64,000 bases of DNA from Novosphingobium silvae (lineage in GTDB: Bacteria > Pseudomonadota > Alphaproteobacteria > Sphingomonadales > Sphingomonadaceae), in NCBI RefSeq assembly GCF_009856825.1, contig NZ_WVTD01000010.1, positions 101,121 through 165,120 of the forward strand. The letters run 5' to 3'. A model generated the notes under the pieces. It worked only from the letters and a program-made list of their open reading frames with translations. It ran no database searches and was not told where the DNA came from. A program made the position numbers and the translations under genes. Positions 57,279-64,000 of the stretch are shown here, piece by piece; position 1 is the first letter of the stretch; the number at the start of each line of letters is the position of its first letter.

Positions 57279-57989
57279 TCAATGCCGTGTGATATCCGGC
57301 AAAACCGTGTCGGATTCCGCCTGGATAACCCGAGCCCATAGTTCATTCTTCGTGAAAAGCTTCTCTGTCGGATAGGGCTTCCCGTGGCGGGTTTCGTCCA
57401 GCAACCCCAGCCAGCACAGGGGGCACAGGATGTGGATGTAGGCCATTGCGTACGCCCAATGGTCTTCCGGTCCAGCCCCGAACAGCACCTCTGCGAAACG
57501 CTCGTAGGTCAAGCCAGTATGGGCCTCGACGTTGATGACGTTGAGGAATAGCAGCCAATCACCGGCGAGTTCGTCACCATACCGCGTGTATCGGGAGTGA
57601 TCGAGGACGAACAGGATATGATGGGCCAAGGCGATCCAGAGGTTGCCGGGATGCTGTAGCAGATCCTTGCCGGTCTTCGTGATGTGCAGGAAGCCCTTGC
57701 GATGCCGAGCCAGCTTGGCGCTTACCAGCAGGTCATGCAGGACCACAAGCGGCGGGAAGTCATGTTCGTTCAGCACCTTGTTGACCCCGTAAAGGTCATC
57801 GGCGGTGTAACACGGCCAGTCGAACGTTTCGGCAGCCCACGTCACGAAATACCGCTTCAACGCCTTGCTCTGCGTCAGACCGATAGGACCATGTTCGACA
57901 ATATAGCCGAGGGTCAGCAAGGCACCCCGTAGCAGGGGTGATTGGGCAAGGGCCGGGTCTTCATGTGGTGGGGCGACGAATTCGATCAT
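57279..57989 (-). CDS. Conserved mobile-element protein, unknown
   Basis: This 236-residue protein has a winged-helix-like segment (GLTQSKALKRYFVTWA, then DLLVSAKLARHRKGFLHITKTGKDLL) followed by a hydrophobic helical domain (LLFLNVINVEAHTGLTYERF, YIHILCPLCWLGLLDE). Similar proteins occur in mobile elements of alphaproteobacteria as I recall, but I cannot assign a named family. A DNA-binding or regulatory function is possible. Confidence 0.55.
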   Translation of the reverse strand: MIEFVAPPHEDPALAQSPLLRGALLTLGYIVEHGPIGLTQSKALKRYFVTWAAETFDWPCYTADDLYGVNKVLNEHDFPPLVVLHDLLVSAKLARHRKGFLHITKTGKDLLQHPGNLWIALAHHILFVLDHSRYTRYGDELAGDWLLFLNVINVEAHTGLTYERFAEVLFGAGPEDHWAYAMAYIHILCPLCWLGLLDETRHGKPYPTEKLFTKNELWARVIQAESDTVLPDITRH

Positions 57990-58083
57990 ACGCCATGCTT
58001 ACTGCAATCGAAGGCTGCACTGGGCAAGATGTGAGCGGCTTGTAAGGCGCCAAGGCGCATCTGATAGCACGATCGCTGGTGCG

Positions 58084-58272
58084 TTGAGGGCATAACACTT
58101 GGGCGAGAGCATCAATCAAGGCGGAAGCTATCGAAACAGTTGATGCCGTAGAGCACGTCGCCATCCGAGGTGCCTATGGGTCAACTCGCATAGCAATCTA
58201 CGCTGTAGCATCAGGGAAATCGCAAAATTGATAAGAGGAACCCCGGATCTGCGCGTGACAAATCCGGGGCGG
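58084..58272. repeat. 189-bp repeat, copy B (with terminator-like hairpin)
   Basis: This copy matches copy A at 55577-55766 along its full length with scattered substitutions. At its end, on the minus strand, CCCCGGAT...ATCCGGGG forms an 8-bp perfect stem just after the SecB-like gene stop (58279), followed by a T-rich stretch. It therefore probably terminates the toxin-antitoxin-chaperone transcript. Confidence 0.75.
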
Positions 58273-58278
58273 ATCAAT

Positions 58279-58794
58279 TCAGTCTTCGTTAGAATCGTCC
58301 TTCAAGGATCGACTTTTGATATCATTAGGGGAGTTCACCCATCGAGGGCCATCCGAAATGACGGGAAGCGGAGGAAGAATAATACCACTTTGCTGAGTCA
58401 AGGTGGCGAAGATTGCCCGAAAATAGGGGTAAGCCGCAAAACGCCCCACTCTTTTAAGGAAATGATATGCGGCAGTATCATCGCAAAGGTCAGACAAACG
58501 GTAGCTGCACATATAGCGCGTGGTGACATTGAGCAGCTTCCGTCGCCCTTCAACACACGAAGCACTATAAGAGAAAATACCCGTCAGCGTCCCTTTCTCA
58601 TTATCACAAGTCCAATCTTCCAATTGCTCAGTGATATTAAAATCCCACTTTCGCTCCGCAATCTCGATGGCTTCTGGTTTGAGATCAAATTTGGTCCCAA
58701 CCAGTCGAATATCACGAAGGGTAGCGTGCGAGACGACGCTATTATATTTTTCCGGATCGACCTTTGCGATCGATGTATTTTTGGTATTGGTCAT
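58279..58794 (-). CDS. SecB-like chaperone of a TAC module
   Basis: This 171-residue protein has a SecB-type pattern: ATLRDIRLVGTKFDL near residues 24-38, GTLTGIFSYSAS, and the C-terminal VGRFAAYPYFRAIFATLTQQ with SGIILPPLP, which corresponds to the PYAR...LPPL region of SecB. The gene is eight bases after the antitoxin gene and directly behind it, the order used by toxin-antitoxin-chaperone modules in which the chaperone folds and protects the antitoxin. General protein export is less likely because the antitoxin carries a matching tail. Chaperone function is inferred. Confidence 0.78.
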   Translation of the reverse strand: MTNTKNTSIAKVDPEKYNSVVSHATLRDIRLVGTKFDLKPEAIEIAERKWDFNITEQLEDWTCDNEKGTLTGIFSYSASCVEGRRKLLNVTTRYMCSYRLSDLCDDTAAYHFLKRVGRFAAYPYFRAIFATLTQQSGIILPPLPVISDGPRWVNSPNDIKSRSLKDDSNED

Positions 58795-58802
58795 GACACC
58801 TC

Positions 58803-59282
58803 TCAGGCAGCCAATGCCAACTCATGACATGGCGGATCATACGCAGCGAACGCTTCGGCTTTACCCGATTTTTTCCGCCCACGACCTCGCGGCTTAAGGT
58901 CGACGATTGCTCCCCAAGCATCCGAAGTCAGGGGCATTTTCGACTGTTCATGGGCGACGGCGTTACGCTCGACCACCTGCACATCATCCGCCACCGCATG
59001 CTGATGAGCCTCATCGTCGAGGGTGAGGATTGCCGAAGCATCAAGCACCTTCAAAACACGTGCCACAGTTCGCAAGGTCAAATTGCGGGCGGAGCAGCCC
59101 AACATTTGGCTGATATAAGATTCGCCCACGCCGAGCCGCTCAGCCAGCTGTTTCTGGCTCAGCTTTCGAGCTTTCAGCACACGTTGAATAAGCATCTGCG
59201 CATGAAGGATCAATTCCTCCTCAGCAACCAAAAGCTCATACTTGTCACCACCAAGCATGATTTTTGCGCTATTTTTGCTCAT
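58803..59282 (-). CDS. HigA-like antitoxin with a long C-terminal tail
   Basis: This 159-residue protein has a central XRE-type helix-turn-helix (LSQKQLAERLGVGESYISQM, residues 41-60). A tail of about 70 residues (from residue 90) follows with aromatic residues (W123, F145, Y148) and a hydrophobic end (HELALAA). In known TAC modules such a tail is the chaperone addiction region (ChAD). The start overlaps the toxin stop by four bases (ATGA), indicating translational coupling. It should neutralise the toxin and repress the promoter. Confidence 0.82.
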   Translation of the reverse strand: MSKNSAKIMLGGDKYELLVAEEELILHAQMLIQRVLKARKLSQKQLAERLGVGESYISQMLGCSARNLTLRTVARVLKVLDASAILTLDDEAHQHAVADDVQVVERNAVAHEQSKMPLTSDAWGAIVDLKPRGRGRKKSGKAEAFAAYDPPCHELALAA

Positions 59283-59707
59283 TTCTTTGGCCTATTCTTC
59301 TCTGGATATACTAGGTTGTATGCCGCTTTGCCAGCGGCATTAAGGATGTCTGGATCGGCTCTCGTCCTCTTCTTCGCGAGGTCGGCACCCGTAACCAAGA
59401 ACATAGGCTTGCCGTCCACCTCAACCGTCGTTCCGTAAAAGCGGACCTGCCAGCCTTTGAACTCGTCGATGCGGACGCCTTTGCCACCTTTTTCGTAACG
59501 GTCCTGAAACTTGAACTTCGATTCGGGAAGGTCGGAAGGTCCAAACCGGCACCACATCTTCATGATAGCTTCGATCTGCGCCTTACCTTTTTCAGGAGCC
59601 TTTCCGAATGATTTCCACAATTTATCATCAAACGCCACAGAGCCATGCTTACCTGCTGGCCCACCCTCTACCGGGAAACGAATGGTGTAACCTTCAGGCT
59701 TCAACAT
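59279..59707 (-). CDS. HigB/RelE-like toxin of the TAC module
   Basis: This 142-residue protein resembles the RelE/HigB superfamily in its C-terminal half: RIDEFKGWQVRFYGTTVEVDG followed by KPMFLVTGADLAKKR and a terminal helix (DILNAAGKAAY), fitting the strand-strand-helix fold. Such toxins cleave mRNA on the ribosome. Family assignment is by pattern, and the catalytic residues cannot be named with certainty. Toxin-first order, a 4-base overlap with the antitoxin gene and a SecB-like third gene make a HigBA-type TAC likely. Confidence 0.72.
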   Translation of the reverse strand: MLKPEGYTIRFPVEGGPAGKHGSVAFDDKLWKSFGKAPEKGKAQIEAIMKMWCRFGPSDLPESKFKFQDRYEKGGKGVRIDEFKGWQVRFYGTTVEVDGKPMFLVTGADLAKKRTRADPDILNAAGKAAYNLVYPEKNRPKK

Positions 59708-59729
59708 AAACTCAGACCGTTGATTCGAG

Positions 59730-59745
59730 TTTACATATAAGTGAA
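59730..59745 (-). promoter_or_regulatory. Promoter/operator region of the TAC module
   Basis: On the minus strand, TATATG is a possible -10 element, 23 bp before the toxin start. It is overlapped by an imperfect inverted repeat (TTTAC-N6-GTGAA). This is a plausible antitoxin operator; the call is tentative. Confidence 0.4.
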
Positions 59746-59866
59746 GTTTCTTCTGCGTCGAGGGTTCCTAAGAAATTTCTAACGCCCGCCTCCATCGCCA
59801 ATGTCCATGACGGTGATACCATCCGCACCTGCGATGGCGAACGCACCCGGATTTCCAACATCGAAG

Positions 59867-59935
59867 CGCAAAAATAATAAGCAAAAAGCCCCAGACCTGC
59901 GCATGGCAAATCCGGGGCGATAGGGTCAGGTGCGG
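59867..59935 (-). repeat. Partial repeat copy C containing a terminator
   Basis: This block shares GCAAAAATAATAAG and the following hairpin with copy A. On the minus strand, GCCCCGGA...TCTGGGGC followed by TTTTT is a classic terminator directly after the GIY-YIG-like gene (stop at 59926). It insulates the TAC promoter from upstream transcription. Confidence 0.7.
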
Positions 59936-60312
59936 GCGACGTTCCAAACGGGTTTCCTCTTTCCGAGGAGTGCTGCCTTCAAGCGTTGTGCAGCCCAGCC
60001 CGCTTTATAGTCGGTGCCGGTAACGATCACATCGACCTCAAGGGTTTCCCGGTGCTCAAAGATCTTCTGGCCTGCGTAATGCGTCCGTCCGCTGTCGCCG
60101 GGGCGGATGAAATCGAACAGGCGCTTCCATAGACCACCCTTGGCGTACTCTCGGGCACAGCCGATGTAGACGACCTCGTTCTTTCGGCGGAAGCGGAACA
60201 CCCCGACTACTCCTTTCAACTCGTCGGGACGCCGCGATAGGCCACCTTCAAGCGTCTGCCATTGTTGATTCCATTCTGCAGGGGTCATCCCCTCAATAAG
60301 CGGCTGCGTCAT
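59926..60312 (-). CDS. GIY-YIG-like nuclease-fold protein
   Basis: This 128-residue protein has the GIY-YIG fold pattern: GVVGVFRF (residues 34-41, GVF for GIY), VVYIGCA with YIG at 49-51, and LWKRLFDFIR with an Arg at about 64. The end KPVWN resembles the conserved Asn of the family. It is short, so it may be a single-domain member related to UvrC/Slx1-type or homing nucleases. Its role in the element could be restriction or DNA processing; not proven. The ATG at 60312 follows AAGGA. It is adjacent to the integrase gene. Confidence 0.62.
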   Translation of the reverse strand: MTQPLIEGMTPAEWNQQWQTLEGGLSRRPDELKGVVGVFRFRRKNEVVYIGCAREYAKGGLWKRLFDFIRPGDSGRTHYAGQKIFEHRETLEVDVIVTGTDYKAGWAAQRLKAALLGKRKPVWNVART

Positions 60313-60367
60313 ATCAATTCCTTCGATGTAGGGGATGGCCCTCCCCGCAAGGAGAGGGCGCAAAAGT

Positions 60368-61519
60368 TTAGGTAAGCTGCATCTTGGCGGCACCGGCCTC
60401 CACCGCAGAAAGTAAAGTTGAGTTACTTAAATGGCTATATCTCTGGGTAGTATCGGGACTACTATGACCTAATACTTTACCTACAGCGTATAAATCTACG
60501 CCATTATTAACCATGAAGCTAGCAGCGCTATGCCTGAGATCATGTATTCTTACGTCCGGCAGGCCAGCCTTTTCGCGTGCAGTGTCCCACGGCCTTTTAA
60601 GGTCCGTGAAGGGCTTACGGGTCAAAGGGCTCGGTACCAGCCAGTCGCACTTGTCCCAGCGAGGTAGGCTTCTGATGACTTCGACTGCTGCGTTGGCGAG
60701 CGGGACATGACGGGGTTTCCCATTCTTTGTCTGGGGCAGATAGAGCGTGCGCCGATCAAGATCGACGTTGGACCATCGAGCCGTGAGAATTTCCGTTTTG
60801 CGCGCTCCGGTCAGCAATAATAACTGAACGATAGCAGCGAGCTGGGTGTTGGCCGATTCCTTGCACGCAGCCACGAGACGTTCGGCCTCCTCTGCCGTCA
60901 GATAGCGTTCTTTCTTATTGTTGTACCTTGTCCTTGGCACCGCCCTGACTGGATTGACCTGAGCGCCGGGGATACCCCACTTGGCTGCCAGTTCGAACGA
61001 TCGGTTCAAAGTCACGCGGACCTTGTCGATACTCGCTGGGGCAAGGGTCTTGCGCAATCCCGCCAGCCAAGTGGCGATAGCCTGAGACTTTATCTCATCG
61101 AGCCGCATTGTTCCCCATTTGGGCAGCAAGTGACAGCGGATGACCCGTTCGGTGTTGTGGGGCGTTTTCTGGTACGTCTCGTTGTGGGCGATATGCTGCC
61201 GGGCAAGTTCGGCATAGGTTGGGATTGCCTTCTTCTCGGCTTTCTTCGCTGCAGGGTCACCGCCGAGCACAACCTCGGAGCGCCACCGCTGGGCAACGCG
61301 CCGGGCCTGATCGAAGGTGATGTCACCGTACATGCCGATAGTTCGCTGGGCCTGTTTCCCGTACTCGTTGGTGTATCGAAGCACGAAAGCCTTGGAGCCA
61401 CTGGCCCTGCATTCCAGCACGAAGCCGGATATCGACGTGTCCCAGTAGTCGGTGCGCTTCTTACCCTCCTGGCAGCGCGCGGTGAGACATAAGGCAGCAT
61501 CTAGCTTTGCCTTTGGCAT
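60368..61519 (-). CDS. Tyrosine recombinase/integrase
   Basis: This 383-residue P4-type integrase has an N-terminal DUF4102-like arm-binding domain, a core-binding domain, and the catalytic set Arg240 (GARKTE), Lys265 (TKNGKPR), His326 and Arg329 (HDLRH), His352 (LGHSS) and nucleophile Tyr361 (QRYSHL). Integrases of this type use tRNA genes as targets, in agreement with the tRNA-Thr fragment at 54563-54607. It sits inside the element, between the cargo and the VapE operon. Confidence 0.95.
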   Translation of the reverse strand: MPKAKLDAALCLTARCQEGKKRTDYWDTSISGFVLECRASGSKAFVLRYTNEYGKQAQRTIGMYGDITFDQARRVAQRWRSEVVLGGDPAAKKAEKKAIPTYAELARQHIAHNETYQKTPHNTERVIRCHLLPKWGTMRLDEIKSQAIATWLAGLRKTLAPASIDKVRVTLNRSFELAAKWGIPGAQVNPVRAVPRTRYNNKKERYLTAEEAERLVAACKESANTQLAAIVQLLLLTGARKTEILTARWSNVDLDRRTLYLPQTKNGKPRHVPLANAAVEVIRSLPRWDKCDWLVPSPLTRKPFTDLKRPWDTAREKAGLPDVRIHDLRHSAASFMVNNGVDLYAVGKVLGHSSPDTTQRYSHLSNSTLLSAVEAGAAKMQLT

Positions 61520-61800
61520 CTGTGTGTATCCTTGTGGAAATGTTGTTCATGAAGGAACCGCTGGGCACCGCAGAGCAGGCGCAAGGGTGCAGCACCGGAA
61601 GCCAGGTTTTGGCGACCAGTGGGCGTACAGCGGCAAATTTTGGATAGTTTCAGGGGCGGAGGAGGCCCCCGGTTCTCGGGCAGTCAGCGAGGTGGGGGAG
61701 GGGGCAGCATCACTCAAAGACTCAATTCGTGGCGAGCTGCCAGGAATTGCTTCCCTTTATAATTTTATTTCCCTCCCCCTGCCCCCACTAAACCGGAAGG

Positions 61801-63081
61801 TTAGAACTCATGCTCCGGGTCGATAACGGCTGTTCCCATAGGCTGCATGGCCTTCAGGGGTTGCCCGTCAGTCAATCGAACCAGTTTCCACTTGTCCTTC
61901 CCGTTCACCCGCTTCGGAGGTCCGAAGAGCTCCCGCAGGGTCGCTCCGGCCTCTTTGGCCTGAGGGTTGCTGGGATTGGTGGTCCCCATGGCCGTCAGGA
62001 GTTCGGTGGCTGTCATGTAGGTGCCGACCGAACCGCCGCTGGCCTCGATGTTGAGGAAGTCCTTAATCCGCTCGGCGATGGCGCTGACAGCCCGATGCTT
62101 CAGGTTGTAGGCGGCTAGCGCCTGATCTTCTGCCTGCGTCAGCCACCATTGCTCGCCACGCTTCACGTCCAGGCTCGTCTGAGCGAAGACCTGCTGCATA
62201 TCGATGGTGTGACGGAAATCGAGGCTTTCCACGGCAAGCGTCCAGAACCTGCTGTTTCCGGTAGGGTCCACGAGGAACGCGGAATCGTTGACGGTTGCAG
62301 CAAAGACGGTCCGGCGATCATACTCGACCTCGGACTTGCCGTAGGGCAGCCGGAACTTGTCGCAGTCGTTCGTGATAAAGCCCTTCAATCGGGCGATATC
62401 CTTCCTGAATGCGCCGTCGAGTTCACCGACTTCCACTATCCAGTGGCTGACGGCGAGCTTGGTTGAATCCTTACTCGCACCATCCATAAAATGGTCACGT
62501 TTCACAACGTCTTCAGCCAGCTTTTGATCGCTGACCAACCGACTAATCCACGTGGTCTTGCCGATACCCTGAGGCCCTTGAAGCGTAAGCACCCCTCGCG
62601 AGGAAAAGCGCCTGCCTTCCAGGATCGCTGCCGCCGTGGCGCTCAAGAGCCAGCGGTAGAACAGAGCCCTGCCCAGAAAGGCGGGATAGTCATCCGCCAA
62701 GGTGATGGTCTGGAACAGCTCATCGAGACGGTCGATGCCGTCCCACGGTCTGCTGTCGATCCAGTCCTTCACCCGATTCAGCGGACGCTCCATGGCGATC
62801 TGGTCGATGAAGGCATCAAGGTATTGCGATTGCATCCCATGCTGCGCCGCAAGGCTGACGATTTCAAGATGGCTGATCGACACCCCGTTTCGCAGGGCGA
62901 CGACCTTCTTCTTGATCACATCGAACCCTACGGACAGATTGCTGTGATCGAGCAGATAGCGGATGTTCTCAAGTGTCACCCTGAGCTTGCCGCGTTCTCC
63001 CCGATGCGGGAATCTGGCGAAGTCGAGAGTTGCATTTCTGCTTCCCCCACCCCCCACCTGAATGTCCTTGGCGTCAGGCAT
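61801..63081 (-). CDS. VapE-type P-loop replication protein
   Basis: This 426-residue protein matches the virulence-associated protein E family of phage and satellite helicases. The Walker A motif GPQGIGKT is at residues 169-176, and EVGELD with KGFITNDCDKFRLPYG follows. VapE proteins replicate the excised element. The ATG at 63081 follows GGAGGG and overlaps the previous gene by eight bases. An alternative start at 63147 is unlikely. Confidence 0.88.
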   Translation of the reverse strand: MPDAKDIQVGGGGSRNATLDFARFPHRGERGKLRVTLENIRYLLDHSNLSVGFDVIKKKVVALRNGVSISHLEIVSLAAQHGMQSQYLDAFIDQIAMERPLNRVKDWIDSRPWDGIDRLDELFQTITLADDYPAFLGRALFYRWLLSATAAAILEGRRFSSRGVLTLQGPQGIGKTTWISRLVSDQKLAEDVVKRDHFMDGASKDSTKLAVSHWIVEVGELDGAFRKDIARLKGFITNDCDKFRLPYGKSEVEYDRRTVFAATVNDSAFLVDPTGNSRFWTLAVESLDFRHTIDMQQVFAQTSLDVKRGEQWWLTQAEDQALAAYNLKHRAVSAIAERIKDFLNIEASGGSVGTYMTATELLTAMGTTNPSNPQAKEAGATLRELFGPPKRVNGKDKWKLVRLTDGQPLKAMQPMGTAVIDPEHEF

Positions 63082-63379
63082 TGCTACCCTCCACCAGAAC
63101 GATCCTGTTGCCGATAGCGCGGTTCCAAAGGAGCGCTTTTGAGCCATACGGCCCGTGCGCCTTCACGACCTTTGCTACACGGGCGGCCAAAAGAGGCCCG
63201 CCATGCTGCTCGGCAAATTTCACAACGGCGTAGACCTTATCGGTCCCTTCGCTGACTAGGTTGGTGACGAGGCACGCAAGCTGGTCATCCGTAAGGAGCC
63301 GAAGCTTGAACGCAACCTCTTCGATTGCATCGAGGATCGCATCCACGACGCAGGTGTTTTTCGTGACGTTGTCTGTCAT
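63074..63379 (-). CDS. Small helical protein in the VapE operon, unknown
   Basis: This 101-residue protein (from MTDNVTKNTC) has several helices (VVDAILDAIEEVAFKLRLL). It overlaps the VapE gene by eight bases and so belongs to the same transcript. No family recognised; a replication accessory is possible. A start at 63394 would add five residues. Confidence 0.6.
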   Translation of the reverse strand: MTDNVTKNTCVVDAILDAIEEVAFKLRLLTDDQLACLVTNLVSEGTDKVYAVVKFAEQHGGPLLAARVAKVVKAHGPYGSKALLWNRAIGNRIVLVEGSNA

Positions 63380-63537
63380 CTCGTTATTTTCCAAAGGGCG
63401 CTAAGCCCCGGAATCAGGGTTAATTCATTGGGGCCTAACGATGTCAAAGAACCGGGAGGAGTGACCCTACCGTTGGCAGATCTGGGCTCCGCCATGGCCT
63501 GCGGATGGCGTTCAATGGCCAGCCGCGCAGCCTTCAT
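63376..63537 (-). CDS. Very small protein at the head of the VapE operon
   Basis: This frame of about 53 residues (from MKAARLAIERHPQ) ends by overlapping the next gene and lies 40 bp after a TATAAT promoter element. It may encode a small regulator, but its reality is uncertain. No family recognised. Confidence 0.35.
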   Translation of the reverse strand: MKAARLAIERHPQAMAEPRSANGRVTPPGSLTSLGPNELTLIPGLSALWKITR

Positions 63538-63576
63538 CGCCTGCGAAACACCGGGAGGCAATCGGTAAGTTGCTGT

Positions 63577-63582
63577 ATTATA
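63577..63582 (-). promoter_or_regulatory. Promoter -10 element of the VapE operon
   Basis: A perfect TATAAT on the minus strand lies about 40 bp before the small head gene. A weak -35 candidate (TTCCAG) is 17 bp upstream of it. The region is AT-rich, unlike the core genome. Confidence 0.5.
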
Positions 63583-63696
63583 AGCAATTTAAATCAAACC
63601 TGGAATGCTCAACGCCAAAGTCCTTTTCATCCTTGAGTATTCCATGGTGGAATTTTATTGGACGACGGTCGCTGCAGATTCTGAAGGTTGGTTTTG

Positions 63697-63936
63697 ATGC
63701 CCAAGCACGATGACCTGTCGCTCGCTTGGTTGAGAGCCTTCGTTGCGGTTGTTGATTTCGGAAATGAAGAGGCTGCTGCGAACTTCCTTGGGATCACCCA
63801 AGGGGCTGTGAACAAGAGGCATCGGGCGTTGGACGGGTGCTTTGGCAACCTCCGCCTTCTCGACGGACGCCCCCTAACAGCCCGCTGCCGAAGTCGATTT
63901 TTCGGGACGGCGCTCAGCCCGGCCCCGCAGACATGA
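63697..63936 (+). pseudogene. Truncated LysR family regulator
   Basis: The first about 50 residues read as a LysR helix-turn-helix (LAWLRAFVAVVDFGNEEAAANFLGITQGAVNKR), then the frame continues into unrelated sequence (from about residue 58, RPLTARCRSRFF) and stops at 63936, far short of the usual 300 residues. It is therefore a broken gene, probably cut by integration or deletion at the right side of the element. Confidence 0.6.
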
Positions 63937-64000
63937 TGATCAGCAGCACGCCGGCTTCGGCTGCGACTTGGCCGACGAGGGCGAAGATCAGCGCGTTTTC
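63914..64000 (-). CDS. C-terminal end of a gene running off the window (membrane protein?)
   Basis: Reading from the window edge, 28 residues (ENALIFALVGQVAAEAGVLL..., hydrophobic) end in a TGA at 63914. The codon use looks like the core genome. The hydrophobic tail suggests a membrane protein, but too little is visible to name it. Confidence 0.45.
   Translation of the reverse strand, partial: ENALIFALVGQVAAEAGVLLIIMSAGPG

Larger units (their letters stand above)
54563..63900. mobile_element. Integrated mobile element (satellite- or IME-like) in tRNA-Thr(CGT)
   Basis: The region begins at a 45-bp 3' fragment of a tRNA-Thr gene and carries a tyrosine integrase, a VapE-type helicase operon and cargo genes almost all on the minus strand. 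Base composition is visibly lower in GC than the core. No terminase, capsid or conjugation gene is present, so it resembles a phage satellite or mobilisable island. The right end was not found as a direct repeat; a truncated LysR gene and another gene end lie near 63.7-64.0 kb, so the end coordinate is approximate. Confidence 0.75.

Noticed and set aside
59712..59909. A 65-codon minus-strand frame upstream of the toxin gene
   Set aside because: It lies across a terminator and the toxin promoter region and has no recognisable protein pattern.

Overview
The window is high-GC DNA from an alphaproteobacterium, most likely a sphingomonad close to Novosphingobium or Sphingobium. This is inferred from gene content: an argH-lptM-lysA operon, many TonB-dependent receptors, a Rieske oxygenase and Baeyer-Villiger monooxygenase gene cluster, a BCCT transporter, and a LacI/GH2/TonB sugar locus. 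No rRNA gene, intact tRNA gene or CRISPR array was found.

Layout. 1-3.0 kb: arginine and lysine biosynthesis (argH, lptM-like lipoprotein, lysA cut by the window edge), with a divergent TlpA-type thioredoxin lipoprotein. 3.0-4.1 kb: a ParD-like gene behind a perfect 36-bp palindrome, followed by a type I methionine aminopeptidase. 4.2-7.6 kb: a GAF histidine kinase, a lower-GC HEAT-repeat gene and an LTA-synthase-like membrane sulfatase. 7.7-25.6 kb: a large catabolic cluster (Rieske oxygenase, MFS transporter, EthD-like protein, double beta-propeller protein, SDR, Baeyer-Villiger monooxygenase, crotonase, two types of CoA transferase, CitE-like lyase, acyl-CoA dehydrogenase, ThDP enzyme, aldehyde dehydrogenase). 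Two matching inverted repeats lie upstream of the BVMO gene and the ThDP gene, and no regulator gene is present. 25.7-29.9 kb: a DUF2946-like protein, a TonB receptor and a PepSY membrane protein, probably for metal (copper) handling. 29.9-33.5 kb: PPK2 polyphosphate kinase, then CorA-like and PiT transporters. 33.6-43.4 kb: surface polysaccharide genes (KpsS, LTA-synthase-like, SDR, fatty acid hydroxylase-like, Asp/Asn hydroxylase, glycosyltransferase, KpsC, PhyH-like), with a parS-like palindrome between kpsC and the PhyH gene. 43.6-54.3 kb: a small outer-membrane barrel, a BCCT transporter, a LacI regulator, a secreted GH2 beta-galactosidase and its divergent TonB receptor.

54.56-~63.9 kb is an integrated mobile element of lower GC. 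Its left end is a 45-bp 3' fragment of a tRNA-Thr(CGT) gene. It carries a tyrosine integrase, a VapE-type helicase operon and cargo genes, nearly all on the minus strand. The most notable cargo is a three-gene toxin-antitoxin-chaperone (TAC) module: HigB/RelE-like toxin, HigA-like antitoxin with a long C-terminal tail, and a SecB-like chaperone. It sits between repeated blocks that contain terminators. Other cargo includes a GIY-YIG-like protein, two small exported proteins and several unknowns. The arrangement resembles phage satellites and related integrative elements that carry phage-defence or addiction genes. The right end was not identified; a broken LysR gene and the tail of another gene follow.
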